Below are positions 1 through 8,274 of a stretch of 64,000 nt of DNA, piece by piece (the stretch's first letter is position 1; each line of letters starts with the position of its first letter). Under the pieces are notes generated by a model, which saw only the letters and a program-made list of their open reading frames with translations, was not told the DNA's origin and made no database searches. This stretch comes from an uncultured Gammaproteobacteria bacterium (GTDB lineage: Bacteria; Pseudomonadota; Gammaproteobacteria; GCA-002705445; GCA-002716945): assembly GCA_905479195.1 (NCBI GenBank), contig CAJQLO010000001.1, forward strand, positions 1-64,000, given 5' to 3'. A program made the position numbers and the translations under genes.

Positions 1-252
1 GTCTTGAATCAGTATTACCTTCGCTATTTCTTCTTGGGCCTCCACTTCTAAATGGTCTAGATCCAGTATTACCATCAGCTCTTCTAGACGGTCTTGAATC
101 AGTATTACCTTCGCTATTTCTTCTTGGACCTCCACTTCTAGACGGTCTTGAATCAGTATTACCTTCGCTATTTCTTCTTGGACCTCCACTTCTAGACGGT
201 CTTGAATCAGTATTACCTTCGCTGCTTCTTCTTGGACCTCCACTTCTTCTTG
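1..252. repeat. 54-bp in-frame tandem repeats encoding the helicase tail
   Basis: Units of 54 bp start at 1, 91, 145 and 199, with a shortened 36 bp unit at 55-90. Units at 91 and 145 are identical to the eye; those at 1 and 199 differ at a few bases. Read on the minus strand each encodes about 18 residues of the pattern SRSGGPRRNSEGNTDSRP. Near identity at the DNA level points to recent expansion by slippage or unequal recombination. The array continues beyond the window edge. Confidence 0.9.
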
Positions 253-1447
253 GTCCATTACTTGTAGAAAAACTTCTTCCAGGTCTCGAAGATTGATGTT
301 GGCCACCACTTCTTTTTCTAACAGACCTACTACTTTTATTAGAACCAGATGGTTTTTTTGCTGTTTTAGGATTTAGTAAATAATCAATTTGATCCCATAG
401 AGGTTGTTCTTCTGGGGAAATAAAACAAATTGTTGAACCCTTTGATCCTGCTCTTCCTGTCCTTCCAATTCTATGTACATAATCTTCAGCTACTTGAGGT
501 AAGTCATAATTAATAACATGCTCAATATGATCAACATCTAAACCTCTTGACGCAATATCAGTTGCAACTAGTACTTTAAATTTCTTGCTTCTAAAGTTAC
601 TCATAACTTTATCTCGCTTATTCTGATTTAAGTTACCATTTAGTGCATCAGCTTTAAATCCATCATTTGTTAGATTTTTCGCCATTCTTTGCGTGCCATG
701 TTTTGTCTTAGCAAAAATTAATACGGAGCCATCTCTTTGGCTTAATTGTTTTAATAATTCAACATATTTTTTATTATGATCAATGTTTAAGATTTCATGA
801 GAAATATTTGTAAGTAAAACTTCATCAGACTCTATAGCTATTCTTTCTGGGTTATGAAGGTACTTTTTTGATAACTGCATGATCTTGGCAGGCAAGGTTG
901 CTGAAAAAAGTAAAGTTTGTCTTTCTGAAGGCATGTACTGTAATGTTTGATCAATTTGAACACCAAAACCCATATCAAGCATTCTGTCTGTTTCATCTAA
1001 TACTAAATATCCGCAATCCATTAAATCCAAAGTTTCTCTCTCAAGATGATCATTAATTCTTCCAGGTGTTCCCACTATTATGCGAGGACCTTTTCTTAGT
1101 TGATTTAGTTGCTTACCCATTGCTTCCCCGCCAATCAAGCATGCTGTTCTTAATGAACTCTCATGGCCTATAAGCTGATTAACAACATCAAGAACTTGTC
1201 GTGCTAATTCTCGTGTTGGTGTCATTATCAAGGCTGTCATGTTTTCATTTTTTGATAATATATCTACCATCGGAATACAAAATGCAGCTGTTTTCCCAGT
1301 ACCTGTTTGTGCAGAACCAAGTATATCCTTGCTTTGTAGAGCAAAAGGTATAGTTTGCGCTTGGATTGGAGTCGGTTTTGAAAAGTTCATTTTAGCTAGA
1401 GCTAAATTTAAATTTTCGGAAAGATTTAAGCTTTCAAAATTATTCAT
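1..1447 (-). CDS. DEAD-box ATP-dependent RNA helicase (RhlE/DeaD type), 3' end outside window
   Basis: ATP-dependent unwinding or remodelling of RNA, likely in ribosome assembly or mRNA decay. Start is ATG at 1447; 482 codons lie in the window and the frame is still open at base 1. Motifs in order: Q motif PTPIQAQTIP (about residues 25-34), motif I AQTGTGKT (46-53), PTRELA, GTPGR, motif II (151-154), motif III SAT, ASRGLDV and HRIGRTGRAG. The context YLVLDE..DRMLDMGFG is like RhlE, but motif II reads DETD instead of DEAD. The C-terminus is an Arg/Gly/Ser-rich tail built of 18-residue repeats, presumably RNA binding. A 272 bp leader separates it from the upstream TPR genes. The family is certain; the subfamily is less so. 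Confidence 0.93.
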   Translation of the reverse strand, partial: MNNFESLNLSENLNLALAKMNFSKPTPIQAQTIPFALQSKDILGSAQTGTGKTAAFCIPMVDILSKNENMTALIMTPTRELARQVLDVVNQLIGHESSLRTACLIGGEAMGKQLNQLRKGPRIIVGTPGRINDHLERETLDLMDCGYLVLDETDRMLDMGFGVQIDQTLQYMPSERQTLLFSATLPAKIMQLSKKYLHNPERIAIESDEVLLTNISHEILNIDHNKKYVELLKQLSQRDGSVLIFAKTKHGTQRMAKNLTNDGFKADALNGNLNQNKRDKVMSNFRSKKFKVLVATDIASRGLDVDHIEHVINYDLPQVAEDYVHRIGRTGRAGSKGSTICFISPEEQPLWDQIDYLLNPKTAKKPSGSNKSSRSVRKRSGGQHQSSRPGRSFSTSNGPRRSGGPRRSSEGNTDSRPSRSGGPRRNSEGNTDSRPSRSGGPRRNSEGNTDSRPSRRADGNTGSRPFRSGGPRRNSEGNTDSR

Positions 1448-1719
1448 TAATTTCTCTTATGTTCGTTAAATACATTTTAGTAGAAGATATCCACCAACTG
1501 TTATTTAAGTAACATATTACTGAGGCTCTTCTCAAATTACATATATTCTATGTAACTGTGGGTACTTTTTAACAGTTAGTAACAAAGAACACAAGCTATT
1601 ATTAATAAAATAAGGTTTTATTGCAAAAATAGGTACTTTTGAGAAATTTAGTGAACGAATCTATAGTATAGCATATCTATTTTATTCTAGGTGAAAATAA
1701 TACTAGAACATGAAAAAAT
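1448..1719 (-). promoter_or_regulatory. Intergenic leader of the DEAD-box helicase with hairpins
   Basis: 272 bp without a gene. On the minus strand a TATACT-like -10 lies near 1665-1675, which would give the helicase mRNA a leader of roughly 200 nt. The leader holds a hairpin with 7 bp stem TTACATA/TATGTAA (1537-1555) and a second small one AGTAA/TTACT near 1508-1522. Long structured leaders are known for cold-shock RNA helicases such as E. coli deaD; that this one is regulatory is inference. No tRNA or known riboswitch core was seen. Confidence 0.3.
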
Positions 1720-2481
1720 TTATTCTATGCTCTCTAAATTTTTTTGAGCCAAAAGAAACTCTGGATCAATCTCTAGAGATTTATCGAACATGCTTTTAGC
1801 ATTTTTATCATCTGCCAAGCCTTTATATGCAACACCCAAACTATTAAAAACTTCTTTTGACTCTAAACCCATATCAATAAGCTCATTTAAATATTTCATC
1901 GATTCATTAAATTTACCGTTTTTAATAAAATAGTTTGCGATATTAAGTCTAGGATAAATCTCGCTAGGCACAAGCTCTATAGTTTTTTTATAATGATACT
2001 CTGCTTCCTGATTATCCATACTGTTAAAAAGATTTGCTAAATTATTATGTGCTTCAGAAGAATTATTATCTATCTCTATGGCTGCCGTATAATTAGCAAC
2101 AGCTTTTTCAAAATTAAACATGTCAGTATATATAATGCCTAATGAATAGTAAGACTGAAATAATTTTTTATCAATTTTTAATGACTTCTTAATAGCATTT
2201 ATGGCAAGTTGATTTTCACCCATAGAATGCAATAAGCTCCCATAATTACTATGAAAGACAGCTTGTTCTGGCGCTTTATCAATTGCTTTTTCAATATGTA
2301 TTTTTGCAGATTCAAAGTCGCCTTCAGCCATAAATATAAGGGAGATTAAATGCAGCGCATTAGGCTCTGAATCATTAACAGTTAGAATTTTATTATATAA
2401 TTCTTTTGCTTCTTCAAAGCGATTCTGTTTATGAAGATCCATCGCTTCAGCAAAAGCTTGCCTCACTAAAAATTTAGACAC
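1720..2481 (-). CDS. Tetratricopeptide-repeat protein
   Basis: A 253-residue protein made almost entirely of TPR units, recognisable by the repeated A...Y..AI/NLG/DP pattern (for example near residues 75-108 and 110-142). There is no signal peptide or membrane segment, so it is probably a cytoplasmic scaffold. It starts inside the last codons of the upstream TPR-glycosyltransferase gene (8 bp overlap), so the two are translationally coupled and probably act together. The partner and substrate cannot be told from sequence. Confidence 0.8.
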   Translation of the reverse strand: MSKFLVRQAFAEAMDLHKQNRFEEAKELYNKILTVNDSEPNALHLISLIFMAEGDFESAKIHIEKAIDKAPEQAVFHSNYGSLLHSMGENQLAINAIKKSLKIDKKLFQSYYSLGIIYTDMFNFEKAVANYTAAIEIDNNSSEAHNNLANLFNSMDNQEAEYHYKKTIELVPSEIYPRLNIANYFIKNGKFNESMKYLNELIDMGLESKEVFNSLGVAYKGLADDKNAKSMFDKSLEIDPEFLLAQKNLESIE

Positions 2482-3847
2482 TTGTTAGCCTCCCTTGAAT
2501 TTCATTAATTACATTAGTCCAATCACCAGATGTTTCTTGTCTAAACAATTCTAACGATGGATACCATGGACTAGTACTCTTGTAACTTAAATCCCATAAA
2601 TGTTTTGGTACTACTGGTAAAATTAAAAATGTAGAAATATTTAAGCTCCCTGCCAAGTATGCTAAATCACTTTCAACACATATTACCAAATCTAAATTTT
2701 GAATAATGCCAGCTAATACATCAATATCTTTTATTTCAGATAAATTAATAAAGTTAATATTTTTAGTATCAATGAGACTGCTAATATCTTTTTCAGGAAT
2801 AGCCGTCTGTTTGGCGGTAGAAGAATTCATATCTGGGGCCAGAAGATAACCTATATTTTTCTTATCCAGTAAAATTTCAGAAAAATTCTCTTTATCTATT
2901 TCCAAATAAGGATGCGTTTGAGTATCCATTTTTGGGTTCCACTCAAGGACTTTTGGAATAGAGAGTAAATAAGTATAATAGTCACAGTCAGGCACTTCAT
3001 CATCATAACTGATAACTTTGTTAATCCATTTTTGTGACTCAAGGATTTTTTTAAGTTCACCCTGTGTCATCACAATTATCTTAGCTCCATCAAATGCAAG
3101 TTGTTTCGCAAATCTTATGAATAATAAAATCTCACCAACAGATTGCTCTGTTGCAATCACTAGTGTTTTTCCAGATAAATCTTGTCCAACCCAACGTGGT
3201 TTCTTAAATTTTATTTCATAAACCTGAGCCTGCAGCTTCAATCTCCACTCATATTCGTTCCAGCCTTCAGCATAGTTACCTGTCAATAAATAACACATTC
3301 CTAGATTTATATGAGGCTCTATATATTCCGGATAAGTATTAATACATGCTTTATAAAAATCTATTGCTTGATTAAACTTTTTTAACTCTTCATAAATAAT
3401 GCCAACCATTAACTGACAACCTATATGATCCGGGGTAATCTCTAAACATTTCTTGAATGATGATAGAGACTTTTCATTTTGAAGAGTTTGCCTATATGCT
3501 TCACCTAAATAAAAATGCACTTGTGATATGTCATCTTTTAATTTAATAATTTTTTTAAATACTTTTATAGCTTCTAAATAGTCTTTCTTTGAACTTAAGA
3601 CACACCCAAGAGAAATCAAGGTGCCTATATTGTCTGGGCTTATCTCTAAAGATTTATTAATATATGAAATACTTTCATCAAATTTTCTTTGACCCATTCT
3701 TATGCAGCCAACAATATGATTTGCGTCAGCATCACTATCTCTAGATAATAGTTCTAGACAAATTTGTTCAGCCTCTTTGAAATTATTTTGACTGAAAGCA
3801 TTTATAGCTTTAATAACTTCAGGCTTTTGTACTGGGTTTTCTGACAT
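2474..3847 (-). CDS. TPR protein with glycosyltransferase-like C-terminal domain
   Basis: 457 residues. Residues about 1-190 are TPR repeats. They are followed by the linker motif NLGMCYLLTGNYAEGWNEYE (about 181-200) typical of TPR proteins fused to a GT9/GT41-like glycosyltransferase domain, and by a Rossmann-like part starting TLVIATEQSVGEILLF, where family members usually read HAEQGLGDTIQF. Such proteins transfer sugars to proteins or glycans, but the GLGD signature is degraded here (SVGE), so catalytic activity is uncertain. The gene ends 8 bp inside the next TPR gene, forming a two-gene operon. Confidence 0.72.
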   Translation of the reverse strand: MSENPVQKPEVIKAINAFSQNNFKEAEQICLELLSRDSDADANHIVGCIRMGQRKFDESISYINKSLEISPDNIGTLISLGCVLSSKKDYLEAIKVFKKIIKLKDDISQVHFYLGEAYRQTLQNEKSLSSFKKCLEITPDHIGCQLMVGIIYEELKKFNQAIDFYKACINTYPEYIEPHINLGMCYLLTGNYAEGWNEYEWRLKLQAQVYEIKFKKPRWVGQDLSGKTLVIATEQSVGEILLFIRFAKQLAFDGAKIIVMTQGELKKILESQKWINKVISYDDEVPDCDYYTYLLSIPKVLEWNPKMDTQTHPYLEIDKENFSEILLDKKNIGYLLAPDMNSSTAKQTAIPEKDISSLIDTKNINFINLSEIKDIDVLAGIIQNLDLVICVESDLAYLAGSLNISTFLILPVVPKHLWDLSYKSTSPWYPSLELFRQETSGDWTNVINEIQGRLTSV

Positions 3848-3863
3848 ATAATATTTTTCTTAA

Positions 3864-3893
3864 TCATAAAAAAAGAGGGCCTAAGCCCTCTTT
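3864..3893 (-). terminator. Rho-independent terminator after the DUF1326 gene
   Basis: Perfect 9 bp stem AAAGAGGGC/GCCCTCTTT with CTAA loop at 3872-3893. Read on the minus strand the stem is followed by a T-run. It lies 17 bp after the stop of the DUF1326 gene and just before the TPR operon, so it separates the two transcription units. Confidence 0.85.
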
Positions 3894-3909
3894 AAAATTT
3901 ATTTTTTAA

Positions 3910-4509
3910 CTATGCTTGGTAAGCAAATGGTCCTGATAAACCAACTCTGTCAGGAGTAGTATTCCATGATCTACCATGATCTGAAAATTCTTGTTTACTC
4001 GTAACATTAACATCAACTGGAAATCCAGGGTTAATCGCTAATGGATGAAAGTTACATTGTGCGATTTTACCGTCACCACTTTCAACACCAGCCATTTCCC
4101 AACCACCAGCACCGCTAACTTGGAGCATTTTTTTGCCGCTATCAATGCTGCATTTAATCTCAGCTTTTTTAACACCAATTATTTCACCAACTAAGCTTGC
4201 TATGACGCCTAAATGGCCGCCATGTTTTCCACTCCATAATTCAACAATTGCATCATGTTGCGCATCGCTTGCATTCTTATCAACATATAATGCTAACTGA
4301 AAGCCGCCTTCTGTTAAAACAGCAGGTGCATGCAACCATGCAGAAACTTTTAAACCGTCAAGTTTGACGTCACCTAAGTTGCCTGTTTTGATATCCCATA
4401 TCAACATTGCCTCACAGAACCCTTTTGTTGGGGCCTGAAGAAAAATGCAGGGACACATTAAATCGCAATTACAACTTTCTGCATAATCCCCTTTAATACT
4501 CCAATCCAT
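3910..4509 (-). CDS. DUF1326 domain-containing protein
   Basis: 199 residues matching the DUF1326 family from memory: N-terminal MDWSIKGDYAESCNCDLMCP with clustered cysteines CNCDLMCPC (residues about 13-21), a central LWSGKHGGHLG segment and a C-terminal NPGFPVDVN..SEFSDHG-like stretch. No signal peptide. The function of the family is not known; the Cys cluster suggests metal binding or redox chemistry. The gene is monocistronic, ending at a strong terminator and transcribed divergently from the MORN gene. Confidence 0.85.
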   Translation of the reverse strand: MDWSIKGDYAESCNCDLMCPCIFLQAPTKGFCEAMLIWDIKTGNLGDVKLDGLKVSAWLHAPAVLTEGGFQLALYVDKNASDAQHDAIVELWSGKHGGHLGVIASLVGEIIGVKKAEIKCSIDSGKKMLQVSGAGGWEMAGVESGDGKIAQCNFHPLAINPGFPVDVNVTSKQEFSDHGRSWNTTPDRVGLSGPFAYQA

Positions 4510-4665
4510 ATAAACCTCCTAAATACTTATCTTTTAATAATCACATATTAACCCCAATAAATCTACTACTTGTGCATAACACTAATATTAGTCAATGCTA
4601 ATATATCTCTAATAAATTTTAGGGTATTTATCTATGTATAACCCTATACTAAGATATGATTAATT
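4510..4665. promoter_or_regulatory. Divergent promoter region between DUF1326 and MORN genes
   Basis: 156 bp between divergent starts. It holds a perfect 12 bp palindrome ACTAATATTAGT (4581-4592) and an inverted repeat AGGGT/ACCCT with 15 bp spacing (4621-4645), either of which could be an operator. Neither matches a regulator site I can name. Confidence 0.3.
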
Positions 4666-5151
4666 ATGAAGTTAATGTCTACAGATAAGTTCTCTAATAA
4701 ACCCCTAGTTACAAGCCCTATGTCTATTGAATATACAAATAGTGAGAAAACATCAGGAGTGCAAACATTTGAAAACGGTGACGTATATACAGGTGGCCTC
4801 CTTGATGGGAAGAAACATGGGCATGGAATATTAGAAACCCGCAGCAAACGAACATATGACGGAGGATGGGAAAATGATGTGCCTCATGGTCTTGGGGTAA
4901 ATACTTTCCCTAACGGAAAGACTTACAAAGGTGAATACAAACTAGGTAGGCCTTATGGTAATGGGCAATGGATATATAGTGATGGTAAAACATATTCTGG
5001 AACATGGGTCAAAGGTGAGTTTGTTAATTCGAATAATAAAAAAGATACGCTTGATTTTAGAATAGCAACATTTCTGATCAATATCCTAGTCATAGGTTTT
5101 ATGCTATCAGTTGTAGGATTTTGGGTCTTAAGTTTTCTAAAACTTATATAA
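4666..5151 (+). CDS. MORN-repeat protein with C-terminal membrane anchor
   Basis: 161 residues. About residues 41-115 contain three to four MORN repeats (YTGGLLDGKKHGHG, YDGGWENDVPHGLG, YKGEYKLGRPYGNG, YSGTWVKGEF), beta-hairpin units that bind lipids or proteins. Residues about 128-155 form a hydrophobic helix, so the protein is probably tail-anchored with the repeats in the cytoplasm. Its stop overlaps the start of the DNA alkyltransferase gene by one base (TAATG). Bacterial MORN proteins are poorly characterised, so no function is proposed. Confidence 0.8.
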   Translation: MKLMSTDKFSNKPLVTSPMSIEYTNSEKTSGVQTFENGDVYTGGLLDGKKHGHGILETRSKRTYDGGWENDVPHGLGVNTFPNGKTYKGEYKLGRPYGNGQWIYSDGKTYSGTWVKGEFVNSNNKKDTLDFRIATFLINILVIGFMLSVVGFWVLSFLKLI

Positions 5152-5588
5152 TGGATGAGTGTATATTTAAAACTAAACTAGCAAATGTGCTAATCCAGGT
5201 AAAAGATAAGTCAGTAATACAGATTTGTTTTACTAAAAGAAAAATTAAGCTATCTGATAATCCCCACTTAATGAATGCTAAAAAACAAGTAGTAGAATAT
5301 ATCGAGGGTAAAAGAAAAATATTTACTTTGAAGCTAGATCCCAAAGGTACCTTGTACCAAAAGAAAGTTTGGAAAGAATTACAAAAAATACCATATGGAA
5401 AATTTGCTTACTATTCATCTATAGCAGAGAAAATAAGAAGTTCACCTAGAGCTGTAGGGAATGCATGTGGGGCTAATAAGTGCTTACTTATTATTCCTTG
5501 CCACCGTGTGATTGCAAAAAATTATAACAACAACTCTGTTTTTTCAGGGTTCATCGATAAAAATCTCCTGTTGAAGCTTGAAATTTAA
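5151..5588 (+). CDS. ogt: Methylated-DNA--[protein]-cysteine S-methyltransferase (Ogt type)
   Basis: Suicide repair of O6-methylguanine and O4-methylthymine by transfer of the alkyl group to a cysteine. The 145-residue form starting at ATG 5151 has the helix-turn-helix/active-site domain FGxxxYYSSIAEKI-like segment (about 84-95), GNACGANKC (103-111) and the catalytic PCHRV motif with C117. The frame is open further upstream to a TTG at 5121, but ATG 5151 forms the coupled TAATG junction with the MORN gene and is preferred. The N-terminal domain is short and diverged. Confidence 0.92.
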   Translation: MDECIFKTKLANVLIQVKDKSVIQICFTKRKIKLSDNPHLMNAKKQVVEYIEGKRKIFTLKLDPKGTLYQKKVWKELQKIPYGKFAYYSSIAEKIRSSPRAVGNACGANKCLLIIPCHRVIAKNYNNNSVFSGFIDKNLLLKLEI

Positions 5589-5626
5589 TGTTTACTTATG
5601 CTAAATTTATTAGATAAGGGAAAACT

Positions 5627-6541
5627 ATGAGAATCAGTAAAACTTTAATATTATTTTGTCTGTTGTCACCTGCGGCAGCATATGCTGGTTCAGGAATAAA
5701 ATCCGCAATAGAGGCAAATGCGTATAATGCTACAAACCAAGCATTCAGTCATGGTAATTCTGCAATTGAATCATGGGCACGGGATAACATTTCTAGCCTT
5801 CGTTTAATAGAACTTGAAACAAAGGTACGAGATTCTGCTAAACCCCATTTTAGATTACTCAGTGTATTTGAATTAACTGGCAATGATCATAATGCATTAT
5901 TAAGTCAATTTTCTTTCTCTACATTTGATGATAGAGAGACTATTAATGCTGGGATTGTATATAGAACATTTAATTCAACTAAAACTGTTTTATATGGAAC
6001 AAACTTTTTCTTTGATAAACAACTTCATACAGGCCACCAAAGACTTGGAGTAGGTTTTGAAGTAAAATCTTCTGCATATGATTTCAATCTGAATTTTTAT
6101 GAAGCACAATCTGATAGGCATCAAATTGGTGGAGTCCCCGAGGTTGCAGCTTCTGGATATGATGCTGAAATAGGAATGGCAATGCCTTATCTTCCATGGG
6201 CAAAACTTTATTATAAAACTTATCAGTGGAACAGCGACACACTAGATATAAAGAATGGAGAAAACCTAAGTATTTATATGGAGCCAACATCTAAATTTTC
6301 TATAGAAGCAGGTAGGCAAAATGACAGTATGACGGCAGGAGTTAAATCCTATGTTAAATTTAATTACATCATTTGCTGTGGTGACGAGAATAGCAGGCCT
6401 TCATTGTTCACAGTATCATCGAAAGCATTTAATTATGCTCCTCTAGAGAATAGACGCATGTATGAAAAAGTAAGAAGGGAAAATAATATAATTGTACTTA
6501 AAGGCGGCGGCGGTATAATTGTTCAAGCGTCAGGATTTTGA
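5627..6541 (+). CDS. Stand-alone inverse-autotransporter (intimin/invasin-type) beta-barrel
   Basis: 304 residues with a signal peptide (cut after about AYA-G, residue 20). The rest resembles the inverse autotransporter beta-domain: a helical start with repeated WARDNISSLRLIELE-like text, alternating amphipathic strands, the block YGTNFFFDKQL-TGHQRLGVG matching the intimin FFDYDLT-GHHRxGVG region, and the terminal motif ENRRMYEKVRRENNIIVLK equivalent to the RRNNIVLEY linker at the end of known barrels. Known proteins continue into Ig-like passenger domains, but this one stops 12-15 residues after the linker. Its stop is 2 bp before the start of the next gene, a secreted protein, so they are co-translated. 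Outer membrane location is inferred. Confidence 0.75.
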   Translation: MRISKTLILFCLLSPAAAYAGSGIKSAIEANAYNATNQAFSHGNSAIESWARDNISSLRLIELETKVRDSAKPHFRLLSVFELTGNDHNALLSQFSFSTFDDRETINAGIVYRTFNSTKTVLYGTNFFFDKQLHTGHQRLGVGFEVKSSAYDFNLNFYEAQSDRHQIGGVPEVAASGYDAEIGMAMPYLPWAKLYYKTYQWNSDTLDIKNGENLSIYMEPTSKFSIEAGRQNDSMTAGVKSYVKFNYIICCGDENSRPSLFTVSSKAFNYAPLENRRMYEKVRRENNIIVLKGGGGIIVQASGF

Positions 6542-6543
6542 TT

Positions 6544-7413
6544 ATGAACAAAGTTAATAAATATATTTTAGCAATACTCTTTATAATTCCTACATCAAAT
6601 ATTTATGCAGCATGTAGCGGAGGAACTTGTTGTTCAGTATCTTCAGGTGTTACTACAATAGCTGCAGATACAAGTTGTGATATTGAGCCAGACATTTATA
6701 GCATTGTGATGAAAAAATTCTATTTATGCACTAGCGAACCTTCAGCACCTACAGCCAGTGCAGCAGTGCAGTATACTTCTGCAGGTTGTACACAAATAGT
6801 ATCAGCATCTTCCGGTAGCACGGTAGCTATAACACCTGGAGGGGATGCACAAACTTTCCCAGGAGCTGAATTCACTCGTCCTCCTGCGGGCGTGTATACA
6901 CATGGTGTTATCTTAATGGATAATGTTTTTACAATTAATTGGAAAAAGAAATTTAATGCTCGCCACTTTGGTGGTGATGGCAGTAGTCAGGGATTATATT
7001 GCGCAACAGTTGCTGGTTCCGGAAATGAATCAGACAATGGGTCAACTACATGCTCAGACGACAGCACTCTTACTGGGGGCTCATGGGCATCAACCCTTAG
7101 ATCATTTGATGGATCTGAATCAGATGTTTTTGTGGTTACTAGAACGAATTTAAATAATACCGGATCTGATATTTCGGGATATCTTGTTACGTCAGATGAA
7201 CAATTAACTACTTCTAAAGGTGCTGTCACAGATTTAATTGGCATTCAATCTTTTGCTAGCCCTGTAGTTGTAACGAAAGACTTTAAAGGGATAAATTTTG
7301 CATTTGGTGTTAATCAGGGTAGCCATATTTGGGATAGTGATGGCGGATCTACAGTGAAAATAGAAGCTGGCGGCGGACCATTTCAGGTTGTACTCACACC
7401 ACTTAGTTATTAA
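6544..7413 (+). CDS. Cys-rich secreted protein, paralogue A
   Basis: 289 residues; ATG 6544 preferred over TTG 6538 because an AGGA lies at the right distance. Signal peptide of about 22 residues ending NIYA-AC. The mature part contains paired cysteines (GGTCCSV, SCDIEPD, FYLC, AGCT, LYCAT, TTCSD), the block FTRPPAGVYTHGV and a C-terminal beta-rich GIQSFASPVVVTKDFKG..FQVVLTPLSY. I do not recognise the family. The next gene has the same layout. Translation is probably coupled to the barrel gene. The cysteine pattern suggests disulfides after export, so a surface or extracellular role is likely. Confidence 0.75.
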   Translation: MNKVNKYILAILFIIPTSNIYAACSGGTCCSVSSGVTTIAADTSCDIEPDIYSIVMKKFYLCTSEPSAPTASAAVQYTSAGCTQIVSASSGSTVAITPGGDAQTFPGAEFTRPPAGVYTHGVILMDNVFTINWKKKFNARHFGGDGSSQGLYCATVAGSGNESDNGSTTCSDDSTLTGGSWASTLRSFDGSESDVFVVTRTNLNNTGSDISGYLVTSDEQLTTSKGAVTDLIGIQSFASPVVVTKDFKGINFAFGVNQGSHIWDSDGGSTVKIEAGGGPFQVVLTPLSY

Positions 7414-7416
7414 ATC

Positions 7417-8274
7417 TTGAGAAAGTTAAAATATTTTTTTTTATGTTTAATTTTTTCTCTTAGTACACAAAACACAATTGCGGCCTGTATTGGTGAAACA
7501 TGTTGCAGCGTTAATTCAAATGTCGTAACTTATCCAGCTACTTCTCGATGTCACATAGAACCTGATTTATATGGTATAAAAATCTATAAGATGTACCTTT
7601 GCAAGAGTCAGCCCTCTATACCACAAGGCAGTACTGCATCAGATTTAACAAGTGCCGGCTGTACTATTGTTCTTGATTCTGACTCTGGCAGTGATGTCGA
7701 TTTAACACAAGCCAGCGAAACAATTATATTTCCTAATGCAATATTCTCAAGACCTCCAGCAGGAATTTATACACATGGCGCAATGTATATTAGCAATACA
7801 TTTAGAATAAAGTGGGCAAGACAATTCAATCAAACTGTTAAAAGTGATAGTAGTACATCAACAGGACAATATTGTTCAACTACATCAGGCACAGGTAATC
7901 CATCTGATAAACAATCATTATTATGTCAAAGTGGGTCGGCACCTACAGCCGGTATATTCAATGCCGTACTTAATAATTTCGGCAATGATACAATTGAGAT
8001 GTTTGACTCGTATCGAAATATAAATGGATCTGGTGCTGATATAAATGCGTACTTAGTTAACTCGCTTGATAATCTGGCTGGACCAGCAACTGCAACAAAA
8101 ATATATGGTATTCAAACTTTGGCTACCCCCGTTATTATTTCTAAGAATTTTAAAGGCTTAAATATTTCATTTGCAATTAACAAAGGAAGTTTGATATTCC
8201 AAAGCGGAGGAAGTTCTGAGATAGGTGCAAGTGTTGGCCCATTCCAAGCTATAATTACCCCTTTGAATTATTAA
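7417..8274 (+). CDS. Cys-rich secreted protein, paralogue B
   Basis: 285 residues starting at TTG 7417, only 3 bp after paralogue A; no in-frame ATG precedes the signal peptide (MRKLKYFFLCLIFSL, cleavage after about TIA-A). It aligns collinearly with paralogue A: same Cys positions (GETCCSV, RCHIEPDLY, MYLC, AGCT, QYCST, LLCQS), same RPPAGIYTHG block, same C-terminus GIQTLATPVIISKNFKGLN..FQAIITPLNY. The loops between are strongly diverged, so the duplication is old. Function unknown; likely exported with A. Confidence 0.75.
   Translation: MRKLKYFFLCLIFSLSTQNTIAACIGETCCSVNSNVVTYPATSRCHIEPDLYGIKIYKMYLCKSQPSIPQGSTASDLTSAGCTIVLDSDSGSDVDLTQASETIIFPNAIFSRPPAGIYTHGAMYISNTFRIKWARQFNQTVKSDSSTSTGQYCSTTSGTGNPSDKQSLLCQSGSAPTAGIFNAVLNNFGNDTIEMFDSYRNINGSGADINAYLVNSLDNLAGPATATKIYGIQTLATPVIISKNFKGLNISFAINKGSLIFQSGGSSEIGASVGPFQAIITPLNY

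Noticed and set aside
1239-1469. 76-residue open frame antisense to the DEAD-box helicase
   Set aside because: Fully explained by the helicase coding sequence on the other strand.
4571-4579. TGTGCATAA, a perfect DnaA-box sequence
   Set aside because: Isolated, 50 kb from dnaA and not clustered with other boxes; expected by chance in AT-rich DNA.
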